64,000 bases of DNA from Herminiimonas contaminans (lineage in GTDB: Bacteria; Pseudomonadota; Gammaproteobacteria; Burkholderiales; Burkholderiaceae_D). How positions within the stretch are numbered: position 1 is the first letter of the stretch; each line of letters opens with the position of its first letter. A program made the position numbers and the translations under genes. The stretch is taken from assembly GCF_015645465.1 (NCBI RefSeq), contig NZ_JADOEL010000008.1:93638-157637 (forward strand), in the 5' to 3' direction. This document shows positions 62,765-64,000 of the stretch, piece after piece. The notes beneath the pieces were generated by a model. The model was not told the origin of the DNA, searched no databases, and worked only from the letters and a program-made list of their open reading frames with translations.

Positions 62765-63718
62765 ATGAGCCCACATGTCCTCAACGTCTTATCAATATCG
62801 TTGTTCGCCGCTGCGGCGCTGCTGGTAGGCGGCGTGTTGCTACGTCAAATATGGCAGTTTGTGCGTAGCGAAAAAATGCTGGATCAGCGTATTGATATTC
62901 AGGAACATCCAGGCCAGGAGAAGCAGACGGAAGGTCCCGTCCTGCGTCGCTGGATCGATGGCTTTCTGAAATATGCCGCGCACTGGGTTGATACCCCATT
63001 GGGCAAGCAACTGGTCGCAGAAGAGGATAGGACTTTGCTGGACCAGTGCGGCGTGAATGATAGCCGCGGCAAAACACTTTTCTTTGCGACGCGCGTCGTC
63101 CTTGGTGTCGGCCTTCCTGTGTTGGCGTGGGTGCTCTTTTCAGACAACGCAAAGACTACGTTGTTGATTGCGGTGTTTGCCGGTTTTGCGCTGGGCTACA
63201 TGGGGCCAAAGTGGATTATGCAAATCAGGGCGCGGGAACGGCGGCAAAAAGCTGCCGAAGAATTGCCGCTGTTAATTGATCTCCTGCGTTTGTTGCAAGG
63301 CGTTGGCATGTCTATAGATCAAAGCCTGCATGTGGTGGAAAACGAATTTTCCAGTTCTTTGCCCATACTGGGAAAAGAATTGCAAATTGCGGCGCAACAG
63401 TATCTGAACGGACGTACTCGCGAGCAATCCTTACGCCGTTTCTCAAGCGTGTTTGAAAACGAAGACATGAGCGCAGTAGCACGTCTGATCGTTCAGGTCG
63501 ATCGTTATGGCGGAGCAGTCCAGCAGCCCTTGCAGCAGTTCAGTGACCGCTTGCGTGAGCAACGCAAGCTGGATATGAAAGAAAAAGTCGGCAAGCTGAC
63601 AGTCAAGATGACCGGCGTCATGGTTCTGGCACTACTACCTGCTTTACTAATTATTACGGGTGGCGCAGGTTTTCTGGCGATCATTCGCGCTTTGTCACAA
63701 ATGGGAGGTGCCTCATGA
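62765..63718 (+). CDS. tadC: TadC, inner-membrane platform protein
   Basis: 317 residues of the T2SF family: EELPLLIDLLRLLQGVGMSIDQSLHVVENEF in the cytoplasmic domain and membrane helices at both ends. ATG 62765 is chosen (MSPHVLN, after GAGGAAAA); the frame is open to 62720 inside tadB. Partner of TadB. Stop overlaps the next start as ATGA. Confidence 0.93.
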   Translation: MSPHVLNVLSISLFAAAALLVGGVLLRQIWQFVRSEKMLDQRIDIQEHPGQEKQTEGPVLRRWIDGFLKYAAHWVDTPLGKQLVAEEDRTLLDQCGVNDSRGKTLFFATRVVLGVGLPVLAWVLFSDNAKTTLLIAVFAGFALGYMGPKWIMQIRARERRQKAAEELPLLIDLLRLLQGVGMSIDQSLHVVENEFSSSLPILGKELQIAAQQYLNGRTREQSLRRFSSVFENEDMSAVARLIVQVDRYGGAVQQPLQQFSDRLREQRKLDMKEKVGKLTVKMTGVMVLALLPALLIITGGAGFLAIIRALSQMGGAS

Positions 63719-63891
63719 AGAGTCTGAGATACGGTGGCACGATGGCCGCCTTGCTGCTTGTGCTGGTAGCGGGAGGTTGTTCCAGTTTCAACGCTTCTTC
63801 CAATGAATATGCGATGCGCAATGAGGAAGCCATGCAGCGTCAGCAACTGGAACTTGATAAACCTGCTTTGGACGGCGGTTTCAACCGGTGA
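63715..63891 (+). CDS. Small lipoprotein at the end of the tad operon
   Basis: 58 residues: charged start, hydrophobic stretch AALLLVLVAGG and a Cys at residue 22 in a lipobox-like context (VAGGC), then a short polar tail. ATGA overlap with tadC supports translation. In most tad loci the TPR lipoprotein TadD comes here; this protein is far too short to be TadD, so it is either a separate small component or what is left before a disrupted region. Function unknown. Confidence 0.7.
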   Translation: MKSLRYGGTMAALLLVLVAGGCSSFNASSNEYAMRNEEAMQRQQLELDKPALDGGFNR

Positions 63892-63932
63892 ATGCAACAC
63901 ACTAAAGGCTATGCAGATAGCGGGAGTGTGTC

Positions 63933-64000
63933 ATGGTTCGCCGAACAAGGATCATCTATACCGATAGCCAAAAGGCTTTGATGTGGGATCGCTGGAAGAA
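63933..64000 (+). mobile_element. Start of an IS30-family transposase (cut by window end)
   Basis: The 22 visible codons from ATG 63933 read MVRRTRIIYTDSQKALMWDR, continuing WK; this resembles the N-terminal DNA-binding region of IS30-type transposases from betaproteobacteria (pattern YT..QKALMW.RW). GGGAG lies upstream. Terminal inverted repeats could not be identified in the 41 bp between it and the lipoprotein gene. An insertion here would lie inside or at the end of the tad locus. Confidence 0.55.

Overview
The window looks like part of a betaproteobacterial chromosome, most likely family Oxalobacteraceae (Herminiimonas or Janthinobacterium type). This is inferred from gene order (lysA-lptM-cyaY-mrcA-pilMNOPQ-aroKB, and kdsD-kdsC-lptC-lptA-lptB-rpoN-hpf), protein similarity as I remember it, and moderate G+C. 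No rRNA, tRNA or CRISPR array was seen. Species cannot be fixed from the sequence alone.

Layout. 1-4.6 kb: end of msrQ, then lysA, lptM, cyaY and mrcA (lysine, outer-membrane assembly, iron, murein). 4.7-12.9 kb: pilMNOPQ, the alignment complex and secretin of the type IV pilus, then a fused shikimate kinase/dehydroquinate synthase gene and dgt. 12.9-14 kb: a 3-hydroxyisobutyryl-CoA hydrolase-like gene. 14.1-22.9 kb: pilin and minor pilins (pilE, fimT, pilV, pilW, pilX), a large pilY1 with an unusual Trp/Cys repeat insert, and a TonB-C-like orphan. 23-28.5 kb (minus strand): the Kdo/LPS-transport operon through rpoN and hpf. 28.5-36 kb: a Kef-type antiporter; a three-gene cassette (HAD-UbiA fusion, SMR-like flippase, GT39 transferase) that resembles a polyprenyl-phosphate pentose pathway; a lipoprotein esterase; an AEC carrier. 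36-41.5 kb: uvrA, an MFS exporter, ssb and an AhpD-like gene. 41.5-48.1 kb: ohr, two exported alpha/beta hydrolases, ccdA and a TlpA-like thioredoxin, a GFA protein, and an OmpR/histidine-kinase pair. 48.3-51 kb: a Bcr/CflA exporter and a MipA/OmpV outer-membrane protein. 51.5-55.4 kb: a repeat-rich lipoprotein behind a strong sigma-54 promoter match, followed by a divergent TpsB/FhaC-type porin. 55.6-63.9 kb: a Flp/Tad pilus locus (flp, tadV, tadE, cpaB, cpaC, cpaE, cpaF, tadB, tadC, small lipoprotein). The window ends inside the start of an IS30-type transposase.

How the parts fit. The window is dominated by the cell envelope: LPS export, murein synthesis, two complete-looking pilus systems with their own secretins, and two probable surface or periplasmic modules. 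The most interesting candidates are: (1) the sigma-54-driven lipoprotein built of LLAPVTNIVNPLLGG repeats paired with a TpsB porin that lacks the usual L6 arginine; (2) the HAD-UbiA/SMR/GT39 cassette; and (3) two near-identical regulatory regions with GTATC/GATAC tandem half-sites, in front of a Tat-exported hydrolase and a ccdA-tlpA-hydrolase operon, close to a two-component system that may control both.
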